Assembly (NCBI RefSeq): GCF_004965515.1
Contig: NZ_SSHH01000004.1
Span: 62,001-126,000 of the forward strand
Origin: Alteraurantiacibacter aquimixticola
GTDB lineage: Bacteria; Pseudomonadota; Alphaproteobacteria; Sphingomonadales; Sphingomonadaceae
Length of the DNA: 64,000 nucleotides
Direction: 5' to 3'
This document shows positions 1 to 8,407 of the stretch, piece after piece. Position numbers and translations under genes: made by a program. Position 1 is the stretch's first letter, and each line of letters starts with the position of its first letter. The notes under the pieces are model-generated. The model saw only the letters and a list, made by a program, of their open reading frames with translations. It ran no database searches and was not told the DNA's origin.

Positions 1-906
1 CTTGAGCGCATCGGGCATGAAGGCATTTTCGCGCCGGAGGGTCCAGGCATGGACCAGCAGCCCTTGCGCATGCGCTGCTTCGACCAGCCCGCTCGACCGG
101 CCGCCATCGCCCAGCACCAGCCGTATGTCCGCCCCGATCCCGTCGGCATAGCGGGCGATGTTTTCCAGTCCCTGCGGCAGCAGCATTTCGCCATAGGAGA
201 CATCGGGGGTATCGACAGGGCTGCCACTCGCCGACACCAGCTGCACCAGCCGCAATTGCGTGATCCGGTTGAGGCGCACCAGCGGCTCGACATCGAAGCT
301 CTGGATGAAAACCGGCGCATCCGCTCCCCCATAGCCTGCTGCATGGAGTTCGCGCACCAGCATGGCGCCGAGGTCATGGCCAATGCTGGCAAAATAGGTC
401 GGGTGCTTGATTTCGGGATAGAGGCCGATAGTGCGGCCCGTCTCCGCCTCCTTGGCGCGGACCAGCGCGATGATCTCCGCCAGCGTGGGCACCTGGTAGA
501 GCCCGTCATAGGCGGTGTTGTCGGGGCGCAGTTCGGGCAGCCGCTCGCGGGCGCGCAATGTGCGCAATTCGGCCAGCGTGAAATCCTCGGTGAACCAGCC
601 GGTCAGCTCCTCCCCGTCGATCACGCGGGTGGTCAGCCGCGCGGCGAATTCGGGATGCTCGCCGATATCGGTGGTGCCCGAAATCTCGTTCTCGTGCCGG
701 GCGACGAGCACGCCGTCCTTCGTGGCCACAAGGTCCGGCTCGATGAAATCCGCGCCCTGGTCGATGGCGAGCTCATAGGCGGCGAGCGTGTGTTCGGGCC
801 GGTCGCCGCTGGCGCCGCGATGGGCGATCACGATCATGGCGTTATCCTCCTGCGCCATCGCCGGCGCGCATAGACAAAGGGCAAGGAAGGCAAGGAGCCA
901 TTTCAC
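1..906 (-). CDS. glycerophosphodiester phosphodiesterase, secreted (3' end outside window)
   Basis: Hydrolyses glycerophosphodiesters to glycerol-3-phosphate plus an alcohol, probably in the periplasm. 302 residues are visible and the frame runs open off the window's left edge. A GTG start gives a signal peptide (MKWLLAFLALCLCAPAMA) followed by the GDPD core. The catalytic HRGASG motif is near residue 30, followed by PEHT and the metal-binding E-x-D in IEPDL, with EIKHP further on. Layout is that of GlpQ-type periplasmic enzymes of about 330-350 aa, so only a short C-terminal part is missing. The GTG overlaps the stop of the upstream DCC gene (GTGA), so the two are probably translated together. 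Confidence 0.88.
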   Translation of the reverse strand, partial: MKWLLAFLALCLCAPAMAQEDNAMIVIAHRGASGDRPEHTLAAYELAIDQGADFIEPDLVATKDGVLVARHENEISGTTDIGEHPEFAARLTTRVIDGEELTGWFTEDFTLAELRTLRARERLPELRPDNTAYDGLYQVPTLAEIIALVRAKEAETGRTIGLYPEIKHPTYFASIGHDLGAMLVRELHAAGYGGADAPVFIQSFDVEPLVRLNRITQLRLVQLVSASGSPVDTPDVSYGEMLLPQGLENIARYADGIGADIRLVLGDGGRSSGLVEAAHAQGLLVHAWTLRRENAFMPDALK

Positions 907-1349
907 AGGATTCGCTCCATATATTCAGGGCGCGGTACAAAGCAGGTCTCGCGCCTGCCGAAGATCCGATAGCGGTTGCGTGCGACAAAACGATAAAAGG
1001 GATCGCGGATCGCGCGCGGCACCAGCTTGAAGATCGAAAGGGCACGCCATGGCCAGCCGAGCGCGCCATAGATCGCCAGCACGCCATCGCTGTCGCGCAG
1101 CGCCTTGTTGCCATCGACCACGATCATCGTATCCGGGTCTGCGGGATCTATGCCGAAATGCCGGTAGAGCGCCGAACCAACCTCCCCCTGCATGGCGGCG
1201 AGGCGGAAATGGCCCTTGCGGTCATACTTCAACACGAATTGCGCATTGGCCGAGCACAGCACGCACATGCCGTCGAAGACGATGACCGGATGGCCAGCGG
1301 CATGTGCGGGAAGTGCCGGCGCCTCGCTCACGTAAGCGCGTTCTCCCAT
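903..1349 (-). CDS. DCC-family thiol-disulfide oxidoreductase-like protein (DUF393)
   Basis: 148-aa member of the DCC1-like family, named for its D-x-x-C-x-x-C motif, seen here as FDGMCVLC (D26, C29, C32). The family is predicted to have a thioredoxin-like redox fold, but its substrate is unknown. No signal peptide is seen. The start overlaps the end of the YffB-like gene by 22 bases, and the stop overlaps the glycerophosphodiesterase start, so it is the third gene of a four-gene minus-strand run (1989 to 1). Confidence 0.85.
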   Translation of the reverse strand: MGERAYVSEAPALPAHAAGHPVIVFDGMCVLCSANAQFVLKYDRKGHFRLAAMQGEVGSALYRHFGIDPADPDTMIVVDGNKALRDSDGVLAIYGALGWPWRALSIFKLVPRAIRDPFYRFVARNRYRIFGRRETCFVPRPEYMERIL

Positions 1350-1678
1350 TCGCTTTGCGCGAAGCCGACAAGGATGCGGGTGGAATCGGGCAATTCGACC
1401 ACCGGGCGCTTGATCATGCTGGGATGCTCCACCATCAGCGCGATGGCCTTGTCGCGGTCGATCCCTTCCTTGTCGGCATCGGGCAGCTTGCGGAAGGTGG
1501 TGCCGCGACGGTTGAGCAGGACTTCCCAGCCCGCCTCGTCCGACCAGCGAGCGAGCTTTTCCGCGTCGGCGCCTTCCTTCTTGTAGTCATGGAAGCTGTA
1601 GTCGAGACCCTGGCTTTCCAGCCACTTCCGCGCCTTCTTGACCGTGTCGCAATTGGGAATGCCATAGAATTGGATCAT
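1328..1678 (-). CDS. YffB/Spx-ArsC family protein
   Basis: 116-aa protein of the ArsC/Spx family, YffB branch, recognised by the N-terminal YGIPNCDTVKKARKWL pattern with a single Cys10, the LLNRRGTT segment and the KRPVVE motif near residue 90. YffB proteins have a glutaredoxin-like fold; their reaction in the cell is not settled, and arsenate reductase activity should not be assumed. The ATG at 1678 was chosen over a longer frame because homology begins there and it forms an ATGA overlap with the upstream monooxygenase gene. Confidence 0.87.
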   Translation of the reverse strand: MIQFYGIPNCDTVKKARKWLESQGLDYSFHDYKKEGADAEKLARWSDEAGWEVLLNRRGTTFRKLPDADKEGIDRDKAIALMVEHPSMIKRPVVELPDSTRILVGFAQSEWENALT

Positions 1679-1989
1679 GAAATGTCCTTGTGGTCGAAGC
1701 GGTGCACCCGCGGATCGGCACAGGCGAACAGCGTGTAGCTGTCGTAATAGTCGCGCCTTCCGCGGCCCTGCACCTGCAGGTGCTCCGCCTGCCTGCCCCA
1801 TGCGCGCGCCGCCTCCTCGCTGTCCCATTCGGAAAGGGCGATCACCTCGCCATCATCGGCGGTATAGGATTTGAAGGAGCGGTAGCCCGGTTGTGCCGCG
1901 GCCATCTGTGCCATCCGCGCGGCATCATCGGCATAGGCGGCCGCATCCATGTCGGCGCGCTTGCGGTTGCGGAAGACGACGAGGAACAT
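1675..1989 (-). CDS. antibiotic biosynthesis monooxygenase (ABM) domain protein
   Basis: 104-aa single-domain protein with the ABM ferredoxin-like fold signature: an N-terminal beta strand MFLVVFRNRKR, a helix with AARMAQMAAAQPGYRSF, and the IALSEWDSEEAARAW segment. Members include small cofactor-free oxygenases and HmoA-like haem-degrading enzymes; which activity applies here cannot be told. It is the first gene of the run ending in the glycerophosphodiesterase, with an ATGA overlap to the YffB-like gene. Confidence 0.8.
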   Translation of the reverse strand: MFLVVFRNRKRADMDAAAYADDAARMAQMAAAQPGYRSFKSYTADDGEVIALSEWDSEEAARAWGRQAEHLQVQGRGRRDYYDSYTLFACADPRVHRFDHKDIS

Positions 1990-2006
1990 GGCGCCCTTCT
2001 ACACGA

Positions 2007-2471
2007 TCAGCGCAAATGCGCATCGGCAATCGCGACCGCGAGCGCATCGGCGGCGTCGGCCCCTGCCGGTTTCGCACCGGGCAACAACACCTTGAGCATG
2101 GCCTGCACCTGCGCTTTTTCCGCCGCGCCAGTACCGACTACCGCCTTCTTGACGAGGCGCGCCGCATGTTCGCGCACTTCTAGCCCGCGCGCGCCGCAGG
2201 CGGCCAGCACCGCGCCCCGCGCCTGCGCCAGCTTAATCGTCGATTGCGGGTTCTTGTTGACGAAGATCTCTTCCGCCGCCGCCCGGTCCGGGCCGTGTTC
2301 GGCAATCACCGCCTCTATCGCAGTGACGAGGTGCGAGAGCCGCGCGGCGATCGGCGCCTTGGGATCGGTCTTCACCTGCCCGTTGGCGACATGCGCGATG
2401 CGCGATCCCTCGGCCCGCACCACGCCCCAACCGGTACAGCTGAGCGAAGGATCGAGGCCGAGGATCAGCAC
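2007..2471 (-). CDS. ruvC: crossover junction endodeoxyribonuclease RuvC
   Basis: Cleaves Holliday junctions by symmetric nicking, working with RuvAB in recombinational repair. 154 aa, close to the usual 160-175. The four acidic active-site residues of the RNase H-like fold are visible: D7 (LGLDPSL), E67/E68 (AAEEIF), D139 and D142 (GADAADALA). It lies directly downstream of yebC on the same strand, a common arrangement; no ruvA or ruvB is in the window. Confidence 0.96.
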   Translation of the reverse strand: MLILGLDPSLSCTGWGVVRAEGSRIAHVANGQVKTDPKAPIAARLSHLVTAIEAVIAEHGPDRAAAEEIFVNKNPQSTIKLAQARGAVLAACGARGLEVREHAARLVKKAVVGTGAAEKAQVQAMLKVLLPGAKPAGADAADALAVAIADAHLR

Positions 2472-2489
2472 TTGCTGTGCCCGCCTGCC

Positions 2490-3236
2490 TTAGGCGTCCA
2501 GCTTGTCCATGATCTCGTCGGAGATCTCGTAATTGCCCCACACGGTCTGCACGTCGTCGTCATCGTCGAGCGCATCAACGAGCTTGAGCAGCACGCCGGC
2601 ATCCTTCTCGTCGAGCTCGGTGGTGAGGTTGGGCTTCCAGGCGAGCTTCACTTCCTTCGCCTCGCCCAGCACCTTCTCCATCGCGGAGGAAACCGCGTGC
2701 AGCTCTTCCGCGCCGGTCCAGATTTCGTGGCCGTCATCGGAGGACTGGATGTCCTCGGCACCGGCTTCCAGCGCTGCTTCCAGCACCTTTTCCTCATCGC
2801 CCGCATCGGCATCGTAGAAGATATAGCCGAGCCGCTCGAACCCATGCGCCACCGAACCCGATGCGCCAAGGTTGCCGCCATTCTTCGAAAAGATCGTGCG
2901 GACATTGGAAGCGGTGCGGTTGCGGTTGTCGGTCAGCGCCTCGACAATGATCGCGCTGCCGCCGGGGCCGTAGCCTTCGTAGCGCACTTCCTCGTAACTC
3001 TCGTCATCGCCCGCCGTCGCCTTGTCGATCGCGCGCTGGATATTGTCCTTGGGCATGGACTGCGCCTTGGCCGTGTTGACCGCGAGGCGCAGGCGCGGGT
3101 TCATGTCCGGATCGGGCGTGCCCAGCTTCGCCGCGACGGTGATTTCGCGGGAAAGCTTGGAAAAGAGGTTGGAGCGCTTCTTGTCCTGCGCACCCTTGCG
3201 GTGCATGATGTTCTTGAATTTGGAATGGCCTGCCAT
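2490..3236 (-). CDS. yebC: YebC/PmpR family protein
   Basis: 248-aa member of the widely conserved YebC family, identified by the N-terminal [20 protein letters not shown] signature and the [23 protein letters not shown] segment. Family members have been described as DNA-binding transcription regulators (PmpR), and some are implicated in translation at difficult sequences. Full length. It precedes ruvC by 18 bases and both are probably cotranscribed. Confidence 0.95.
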   Translation of the reverse strand: MAGHSKFKNIMHRKGAQDKKRSNLFSKLSREITVAAKLGTPDPDMNPRLRLAVNTAKAQSMPKDNIQRAIDKATAGDDESYEEVRYEGYGPGGSAIIVEALTDNRNRTASNVRTIFSKNGGNLGASGSVAHGFERLGYIFYDADAGDEEKVLEAALEAGAEDIQSSDDGHEIWTGAEELHAVSSAMEKVLGEAKEVKLAWKPNLTTELDEKDAGVLLKLVDALDDDDDVQTVWGNYEISDEIMDKLDA

Positions 3237-3282
3237 TGGTTCCTACCGGTTGGGCTGCGTTTCGGGGACGGCTCTTACCCTC

Positions 3283-4026
3283 ATGGCAATCAGTGAAGCA
3301 AGGCTAGCGATTCTCGCTAGGCACGGACGCGGCTTGCTGGCCGACGTCTGGGCCTTCGCCAAAAACCCCTCTCCTGTGGCCGAGCCGCTGGCGCCGGGAC
3401 GCACATGGGCGGCCCTGCTCTTGCTGCTTCTCGCGCTCGACATGGCGGTGGCGCTGGGTGCGCAAACCGTGCTCTGGGGCGCGGAATTCGCCGGATATGA
3501 ACCGCCCGAACCATATGAGAGCGACCTGTCGGTGTGGGAGGACCTGCTGCAGCTCGTCATTCTCGCCCCGATCCTTGAGGAGGCGATCTTCCGCGGCTGG
3601 CTGTCAGGCAAAGGATCGGCGCTGAAGCTCGGACTACGCTGCATCGTGGGCGTGGCGATCATGCTGCTGGGCGATGTCGTGCTCGTCGGACGGGTGGACG
3701 AGACGATGGCCTTCGCGGTCTGGCTCGCGGGCCTCATCATCCTGTTCGCCTCGCTGGTGCTGTGGCTACTCAACCGCAAGCGCGAGAGCAGCGTGCCGGA
3801 CTGGTTCAGCCGCAATTACCGCCTGCTGGTGTGGGGAAGCGCGCTTGCCTTCGGCCTCAGCCACCTGGTCAATTACGAGGGGCAGATCGAGGTGATCGAC
3901 GCCATCCTCGTCCTCTCGCAGACCGTGGGCGGGCTGATCCTCGCCTATACGCGCACAAGGCTGGGACTGGCCGCGGCGATAGCCCAGCACGCCATGTTCA
4001 ACGCGCTGGTCTTCGCCTTCGAATAG
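3283..4026 (+). CDS. CPBP-family intramembrane metalloprotease
   Basis: 247-aa membrane protein of the CPBP (CAAX protease and bacteriocin-processing) family. The conserved metal-ligand motifs are EExxxR (ILEEAIFRGWL, about residue 100), FxxxH (FGLSHLVNY) and HxxxN (AQHAMFNA) near the C-terminus. Several hydrophobic segments are visible, including AALLLLLLALDMAVALG, the run starting LAGLIILFASLVLWLL, and the C-terminal helices. The start at 3283 was chosen because upstream codons in the frame overlap yebC and its promoter. Substrate unknown. Confidence 0.85.
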   Translation: MAISEARLAILARHGRGLLADVWAFAKNPSPVAEPLAPGRTWAALLLLLLALDMAVALGAQTVLWGAEFAGYEPPEPYESDLSVWEDLLQLVILAPILEEAIFRGWLSGKGSALKLGLRCIVGVAIMLLGDVVLVGRVDETMAFAVWLAGLIILFASLVLWLLNRKRESSVPDWFSRNYRLLVWGSALAFGLSHLVNYEGQIEVIDAILVLSQTVGGLILAYTRTRLGLAAAIAQHAMFNALVFAFE

Positions 4027-4027
4027 G

Positions 4028-4375
4028 TCAGATCTTCACCGCCGTGCCGCTGGCGGAGACCATCAGCATCGAGCCATTGGCGCCGATCACCTCGTAATCG
4101 AGGTCGATCCCCACCACCGCATTGCCGCCGCGCGAAGCGCATTCGGCCTGCAATTCGGCGATCGCCTGTTCGCGCGCTTCGCCGAGGATGCGCTCATAGC
4201 TGCCCGAGCGGCCGCCCACGATATCGCGAATGCCGGCGAAAATGTCGCGGAACACATTGGCGCCCACGATAACCTCACCGGTGATCACGCCCAGGTAATC
4301 CTGGATCGGCTTACCCTCGATAGTAGGGGTGGTGGTGACGATAATCCCGCGCGCATCCTTCCACGGACCGGCCAT
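4028..4375 (-). CDS. YbjQ-family (UPF0145, heavy-metal-binding-like domain) protein
   Basis: 115-aa cytoplasmic protein matching the YbjQ/UPF0145 family: [20 protein letters not shown] at the N-terminus, the [23 protein letters not shown] block, and [18 protein letters not shown]. The family forms homo-oligomers; its function is not established. The start at 4375 has a strong AGGAGA ribosome binding site, unlike the longer in-frame start upstream. A perfect inverted repeat at 4407-4428 lies just upstream and may control it. Confidence 0.88.
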   Translation of the reverse strand: MAGPWKDARGIIVTTTPTIEGKPIQDYLGVITGEVIVGANVFRDIFAGIRDIVGGRSGSYERILGEAREQAIAELQAECASRGGNAVVGIDLDYEVIGANGSMLMVSASGTAVKI

Positions 4376-4406
4376 GGCAATCTCCTTCCTCTCGTGTCTT
4401 CCAATA

Positions 4407-4428
4407 CTGTATTGTCGATATAATACAG
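4407..4428 (-). promoter_or_regulatory. candidate operator (inverted repeat) upstream of the YbjQ-family gene
   Basis: CTGTATT, an 8-base spacer, then AATACAG: perfect 7-bp arms, 32 bases upstream of the YbjQ-family start. The repeat is AT-rich in a GC-rich setting and overlaps where a -10 element would lie on the minus strand, which fits a repressor site. The regulator is unknown. Confidence 0.45.
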
Positions 4429-4491
4429 CAAGGTTGGAATTCAAGGAATACGAGCCTTGTTGTCTGCGCTGAAAAACGTCATCCCCAGCCA

Positions 4492-5130
4492 ATGACCGAG
4501 CTTACAGATCTCTCGCTAACACGAATTCTGGTCGAAGACGCGACCGCTGCGATCACCCGCAACAGGCAATCGGACACGCAGGTTACAAGGCGTGATCTCG
4601 TACGGACGAGCTTCGCATGCGTCGAGGGGCTGGTTCAGATGATGAAGCAAAGCGTCAACCACGCAGCAGACGTAATGGAGCTCTTCGAAGAAGGAGAGAA
4701 ACAAGCGCTTTCCGAACAAGCTTTCTCAGTGACGAGCAGGGGGAAAGTCTCGCTTCAACAGAAATTCGTCCCGTTGCCGTCCGCGTTTCGCCTGTGTGTC
4801 CGGATCGTGGGAAGGCTGAGTTCAGATTTCTCCGTAGTTTTCGACGATGGCAATTGGCAGAATTTCCTTCGTTTCGTCGAGCTTCGCAACGCCTTAACCC
4901 ATCCGAAATCCATGGATGATGTTGCCATCGACAATATGGACAAAGACCTTTGCATTGCCTCGTTCTTCTGGATCATGGAGGCGGTCCTGGAAGCCATCGA
5001 AACTGTGAATTCGAAACTCAAGATCCATCAAGCCGACATGCGCCAGATCCTTGAAGATCTGAAGGCCAGTGATGCCAAGGTGCTGGCGGAATACGAGGAA
5101 GCAAGGCTTCGCCTGCTGTCAGACAGCTAA
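4492..5130 (+). CDS. HEPN-like domain protein, unknown role
   Basis: 212-aa all-helical protein of unknown family. It carries an R-x4-H motif (R132-NALT-H137, within [12 protein letters not shown]), the pattern of the active site of HEPN RNases, followed by a helix-rich C-terminus ([18 protein letters not shown]). HEPN proteins are often toxins or antiphage effectors, but the motif can also occur in non-catalytic scaffolds. Base composition is less GC-rich than the flanking core genes, suggesting acquisition. It ends tail-to-tail with gapR (4-base overlap). No antitoxin-like partner is adjacent. Confidence 0.7.
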   Translation: MTELTDLSLTRILVEDATAAITRNRQSDTQVTRRDLVRTSFACVEGLVQMMKQSVNHAADVMELFEEGEKQALSEQAFSVTSRGKVSLQQKFVPLPSAFRLCVRIVGRLSSDFSVVFDDGNWQNFLRFVELRNALTHPKSMDDVAIDNMDKDLCIASFFWIMEAVLEAIETVNSKLKIHQADMRQILEDLKASDAKVLAEYEEARLRLLSDS

Positions 5131-5366
5131 TCTATCCCAAGCGCCGCCCGATAGGTCTCCAGTATCATGTCCATTTCACGCCGATCATTTACGTCCATCT
5201 TCCGTAGGCGCACACACTGCCGCATCATCTTCGCGTCGTAGCCCACGGCTTTGCCTTCCGCATAGACGTCGCGGATATCGTCGGCGATGCCCTTCTTTTC
5301 TTCCTCGAGGCGTTCGATGCGCTCGATCAGCAGGCGCAGGCGGTCATCGGTGGCTTCAGCCATCAT
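5127..5366 (-). CDS. gapR: GapR-family DNA-binding protein (DUF2312)
   Basis: 79-aa helical protein matching DUF2312, the family of Caulobacter GapR, a nucleoid-associated protein that binds overtwisted DNA ahead of replication forks and RNA polymerase. Visible features are the N-terminal coiled coil RLRLLIERIERLEEEKKGI, then AEGKAVGYDAKMMRQCVRLR, the segment expected to contact DNA. Length is typical of the family (75-90 aa). Almost exclusively alphaproteobacterial, so it is useful for placing the organism. Confidence 0.9.
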   Translation of the reverse strand: MMAEATDDRLRLLIERIERLEEEKKGIADDIRDVYAEGKAVGYDAKMMRQCVRLRKMDVNDRREMDMILETYRAALGID

Positions 5367-5485
5367 CTACTCCGGTCAAAATATGCAAGAATCGGTTGGC
5401 CGCTGGTTAGCGGGGGAGTGGGCGCGGGTGAAGCGCAACTTATCCCCGCCTGCCTGTGGATATCACCCGTGGGTAACGGCGGGGG

Positions 5486-5797
5486 TCAGTGCGCGCGGTT
5501 CTTCTTCAGGCTCTCTTCCATGCGGGCCAGCTGCTCCGGCGTCGCCTCGCTCTGGTACTTAGCCTTCCACTCATCCATCGGCATGCCGTGGATCAGTGCG
5601 CGCGCCTCACCCTTGTCACCTTCATAGCCCGCATCGCGGATCCAGTCGGCGAGGCAATTGCGGCAAAATCCGGAGAGGCCCATCAGGTCGATATTCTGCG
5701 CATCGTGGCGGTGGCGCAGATGGCGCACCAGCCGGCGGAAGGCGGCGGCGGCGACATCGTCGGGCAACTGGTCAAGCGGATCGGTAGGTTGGGTCAT
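5486..5797 (-). CDS. DUF1244 family protein
   Basis: 103-aa protein of the alpha/gammaproteobacterial DUF1244 family, recognised by AAFRRLVRHLRHRHDAQNID, then GLSGFCRNCLADWI and MPMDEWKAKYQ. The paired cysteines in FCRNC suggest metal binding, but the function is unknown. Two adjacent ATGs exist (5800 and 5797); the second is given because the AAGGA upstream sits 6 bases from it and only 3 from the first. Confidence 0.87.
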   Translation of the reverse strand: MTQPTDPLDQLPDDVAAAAFRRLVRHLRHRHDAQNIDLMGLSGFCRNCLADWIRDAGYEGDKGEARALIHGMPMDEWKAKYQSEATPEQLARMEESLKKNRAH

Positions 5798-5843
5798 CAT
5801 GCGTCCTTGTTTTGTCGCGCCGCTCTGCCATAGGCTGCGCCAC

Positions 5844-7337
5844 ATGACAAAAGCCGATCTGCCGACGTTCGAACCGCGTGGCCGCAAGGTCAAGATCCTG
5901 GCCACTATCGGCCCGGCGAGCAGCGACCCGGACGTGCTGCGTGAACTGTTCCGCGCGGGTGCGGACGCCTTTCGCTTCAATATGAGCCATGGCGATCATG
6001 CGGTGCACGAAAAGAACTTCCGCACCGTGCGCGCGCTGGAAAAGGAGTTCGGCCGCCCGATCGCCATATTGTGCGACTTGCAGGGCCCCAAACTGCGCGT
6101 GGGCACCTTCAAGGATGGCAAGGCGACCATCACCCATGGCGCGCGCTTCACGCTCGATCGGAACGAGGAGCCGGGCGATGCCACGCGCGTCTGCCTGCCG
6201 CATCCCGAATTGTGGGAGACGCTGGAAGTCGGCCACCGCCTGCTGGTCAATGACGGCAAGATCCGCCTGCGCGTGAAGGAGCTGGCCGAGGACGCCGCCC
6301 ATTGCGTGGCCGAGGTCGGCGGAGTCATCTCCGACCGCAAGGGCGTGAACGTGCCCGATTCCGAAGTGCCGATCCCGGCGCTGACGGCCAAGGATAAGAA
6401 GGATCTCGCCTTCGCCATGGAGCATGGCGCGGACTGGATCGGACTATCCTTCGTGCAGCGGCCCGCAGATATCGAGGAGGCCAAGGCACTGATGGCCGGG
6501 CGCGGCTTCCTTTGCGCCAAGATCGAAAAGCCGCAGGCGGTCGAGCGTATCGACGAGATCATCGCCGCGGCGGACGGCATCATGGTCGCGCGCGGCGACC
6601 TTGGCGTCGAGCTCAACCCCGAAGAAGTGCCGCCGCTGCAAAAGAAGATCGTCAACGCCACGCGGCTGACCGGCAAGCCGGTGATCGTGGCGACGCAAAT
6701 GCTCGAAAGCATGATCGAAAGCCCCACGCCCACGCGCGCCGAGGTCTCGGACGTGGCGAACGCGGTCTATGACGGGGCCGATGCTGTGATGCTGAGCGCG
6801 GAAACGGCCGCGGGCGACTGGCCCGAGGAAGCGGTGATGATGATGGATTCTATCGCCCGTCAGGTAGAAGCGGACGATGGCTACAGGATGCGCGTGCGCA
6901 TGCTCGACACGCCGCCCGACCGCACCACGGCCGATGCGCTGGCGCATGCCTGCATGACCATCGGCGATACGATCGACATTGCCGCCATCGCCGTCTTCAC
7001 CTCCTCCGGCTCCTCCGCCCGCCGCGTCGCGCGCGAGCGGCCGGCCATGCCGCTGATGGTGCTCACGCCTTCCCTCGCCGTCGCCCGGCGCGTGGCTCTG
7101 CTGTGGGGCGCGCATGCGGTGGCGACCAAGGATATCGGCAGCTTCGAGGAGATGATCGCCAAGGGCAGGCGCATGGCGCTGCGCCACGGCTTCGGCAAGC
7201 CGGGCGCGAATGTGGCGATGCTGGCGGGCGTGCCCTTCGGCCGCTCGGGCGCGACCAATCTGCTCCACGTGGTGACGCTGAGCGGAGACGAGCTCGACGA
7301 TTACGAGGGCGATGCGGCGGACGAGCCGGACGCCTAG
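5844..7337 (+). CDS. pyk: pyruvate kinase
   Basis: Converts phosphoenolpyruvate and ADP to pyruvate and ATP, the last glycolytic step. 497 aa, full length. Visible landmarks are VKILATIGPASS at the N-terminus, DAFRFNMSHG, the active-site AKIEKPQA segment, MVARGDLGVE, and the long ATQMLESMIESPTPTRAEV block with DGADAVMLSAETAAG. The C-terminal allosteric domain is present (VFTSSGSSARRVARERP) and the acidic tail is short. The ATG at 5844 matches where homology begins. The 3' end overlaps the convergent SDR gene by 4 bases. Confidence 0.97.
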   Translation: MTKADLPTFEPRGRKVKILATIGPASSDPDVLRELFRAGADAFRFNMSHGDHAVHEKNFRTVRALEKEFGRPIAILCDLQGPKLRVGTFKDGKATITHGARFTLDRNEEPGDATRVCLPHPELWETLEVGHRLLVNDGKIRLRVKELAEDAAHCVAEVGGVISDRKGVNVPDSEVPIPALTAKDKKDLAFAMEHGADWIGLSFVQRPADIEEAKALMAGRGFLCAKIEKPQAVERIDEIIAAADGIMVARGDLGVELNPEEVPPLQKKIVNATRLTGKPVIVATQMLESMIESPTPTRAEVSDVANAVYDGADAVMLSAETAAGDWPEEAVMMMDSIARQVEADDGYRMRVRMLDTPPDRTTADALAHACMTIGDTIDIAAIAVFTSSGSSARRVARERPAMPLMVLTPSLAVARRVALLWGAHAVATKDIGSFEEMIAKGRRMALRHGFGKPGANVAMLAGVPFGRSGATNLLHVVTLSGDELDDYEGDAADEPDA

Positions 7338-8140
7338 GCGCTTTCGGCGCGCTTCTCAGCCAGCGCCTCATCCAGATCGTCGGGCAATTCGTAATAGCCG
7401 CCCGACAACTCGTCATATTTCCCCGAGGCAAGGTCCACGCAGCGCTGGGCGCAGCGGGCGAGGTCTCCCTGCGCCTCGGGATCGTCGACCCGCTCCTTCA
7501 GCCGCTCGACCATTCCGCCCAGATATTGCTGCGCGGCGGCATCCTCCATCGTCTCGCGCGCCAATTGCGTAGGGACGAAGCCGGGATCGATGGCGAAAGT
7601 ACAGACCGGCGTATCCGCAAGCTCGGCCGCGGCTTCCGCCACCAGCCGGTTCTGCGCGATCTTGCCGGTGCAATAGGCCGAAAGATGCGGGGCGACGATG
7701 CGTGCCGCTTTGGCCGAAACGCAGATCACCCGTCCCTGCCCGCGTTCCACCATCCCCGGCAGCACCGCCTGCATCAGCAGGAAAGGCGCGCGGATATGGA
7801 TTTCCTGCGCGCGCCACCATTCCTCCGGCGGCACTTTCCAGAGCGGCCCGAAGGGCCCCGGCACGCCGGCATTTGAAACGAGCAGGTCCACTGGCCACAG
7901 CCCGCGCTCAACCTGCCGCACCGCGCGCATGATCGAATCGGGCTCGGTCAAATCGCACTGGACGGCCAGCGCCGTTCCTCCGGCATCAGATATCGCGCGC
8001 TCGACATCCTCCAGTTGCGCGATCGAGCGGGCGAGCAGCGCCACTTGCGCGCCCTCTGCCGCGAACCGCTCTGCAATAGCGCGCCCGAATCCGCGCCCCG
8101 CGCCGGTTACCAGCGCCACCTGTCCTGCCAGAATGCCCAT
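7334..8140 (-). CDS. SDR-family NAD(P)-dependent oxidoreductase
   Basis: 268-aa classical short-chain dehydrogenase. The cofactor motif TGxxxGxG is TGAGRGFGRAI (residues 12-22), NAG is present in VSNAGVPG, and the catalytic S/Y/K set appears as CVSAKAAR followed by YCTGK. The tail extends about 30 residues beyond the usual SDR core (DELSGGYYELPDDLDEALAEK). Substrate cannot be predicted. It is the last core gene before the island's left end. Confidence 0.9.
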   Translation of the reverse strand: MGILAGQVALVTGAGRGFGRAIAERFAAEGAQVALLARSIAQLEDVERAISDAGGTALAVQCDLTEPDSIMRAVRQVERGLWPVDLLVSNAGVPGPFGPLWKVPPEEWWRAQEIHIRAPFLLMQAVLPGMVERGQGRVICVSAKAARIVAPHLSAYCTGKIAQNRLVAEAAAELADTPVCTFAIDPGFVPTQLARETMEDAAAQQYLGGMVERLKERVDDPEAQGDLARCAQRCVDLASGKYDELSGGYYELPDDLDEALAEKRAESA

Positions 8141-8208
8141 GAACGTCTCCCTCGCCGCGCATGGCTAATCGCCGCGCAAGGCGGTGTCGAGATAGGACCT
8201 GCAATGAA

Positions 8209-8259
8209 GGAAAATGGAGCGGGCGATGAGATTCGAACTCACGACCCCAACCTTGGCAA
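8209..8259. repeat. attL: 51-bp direct repeat with tRNA-Gly 3' fragment
   Basis: Identical by eye to 23387-23437. Bases 8215-8259 equal the 3' 45 nt of the tRNA-Gly gene including its encoded CCA (read on the minus strand); sequence identity stops at 8260, in the anticodon arm. No intact tRNA can be folded here. Confidence 0.93.
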
Positions 8260-8309
8260 CCTAAAAAACTCGATTGTCTCCGGTTGCATAGCCTTGCAGA
8301 ATCCCCGAT

Positions 8310-8407
8310 ATTGCAGTGACTTATCCAAGAGGATGCAATGCGTTGCAACCGCTTGTGACGGGTCACTCACTGCAATCTACCTGCAAAATCAGAGGAGACC
8401 TACAACG
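8310..8407 (+). promoter_or_regulatory. integrase upstream region with candidate arm-type or Xis sites
   Basis: A perfect inverted repeat, ATTGCAGTGA (8310-8319) and TCACTGCAAT (8367-8376), lies between attL and the integrase start, with further TTGCA-type motifs between. CTGCAAAAT (8381-8389) and CCTACAACG (8399-8407) recur close together at the other island end (23320-23338). This is the layout expected of integrase arm sites or excisionase sites; function is inferred. Confidence 0.5.

Noticed and set aside
49-873. 274-aa frame on the plus strand at the window's left end
   Set aside because: It is antisense to the glycerophosphodiesterase, which has a signal peptide and catalytic motifs on the minus strand.
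8015-8407. Open frame continuing upstream of the integrase start through attL
   Set aside because: It reads through the tRNA-Gly fragment (giving the artefact GAGDEIRTHDPNL) and lacks a ribosome binding site; the ATG at 8408 has both a good site and homology.
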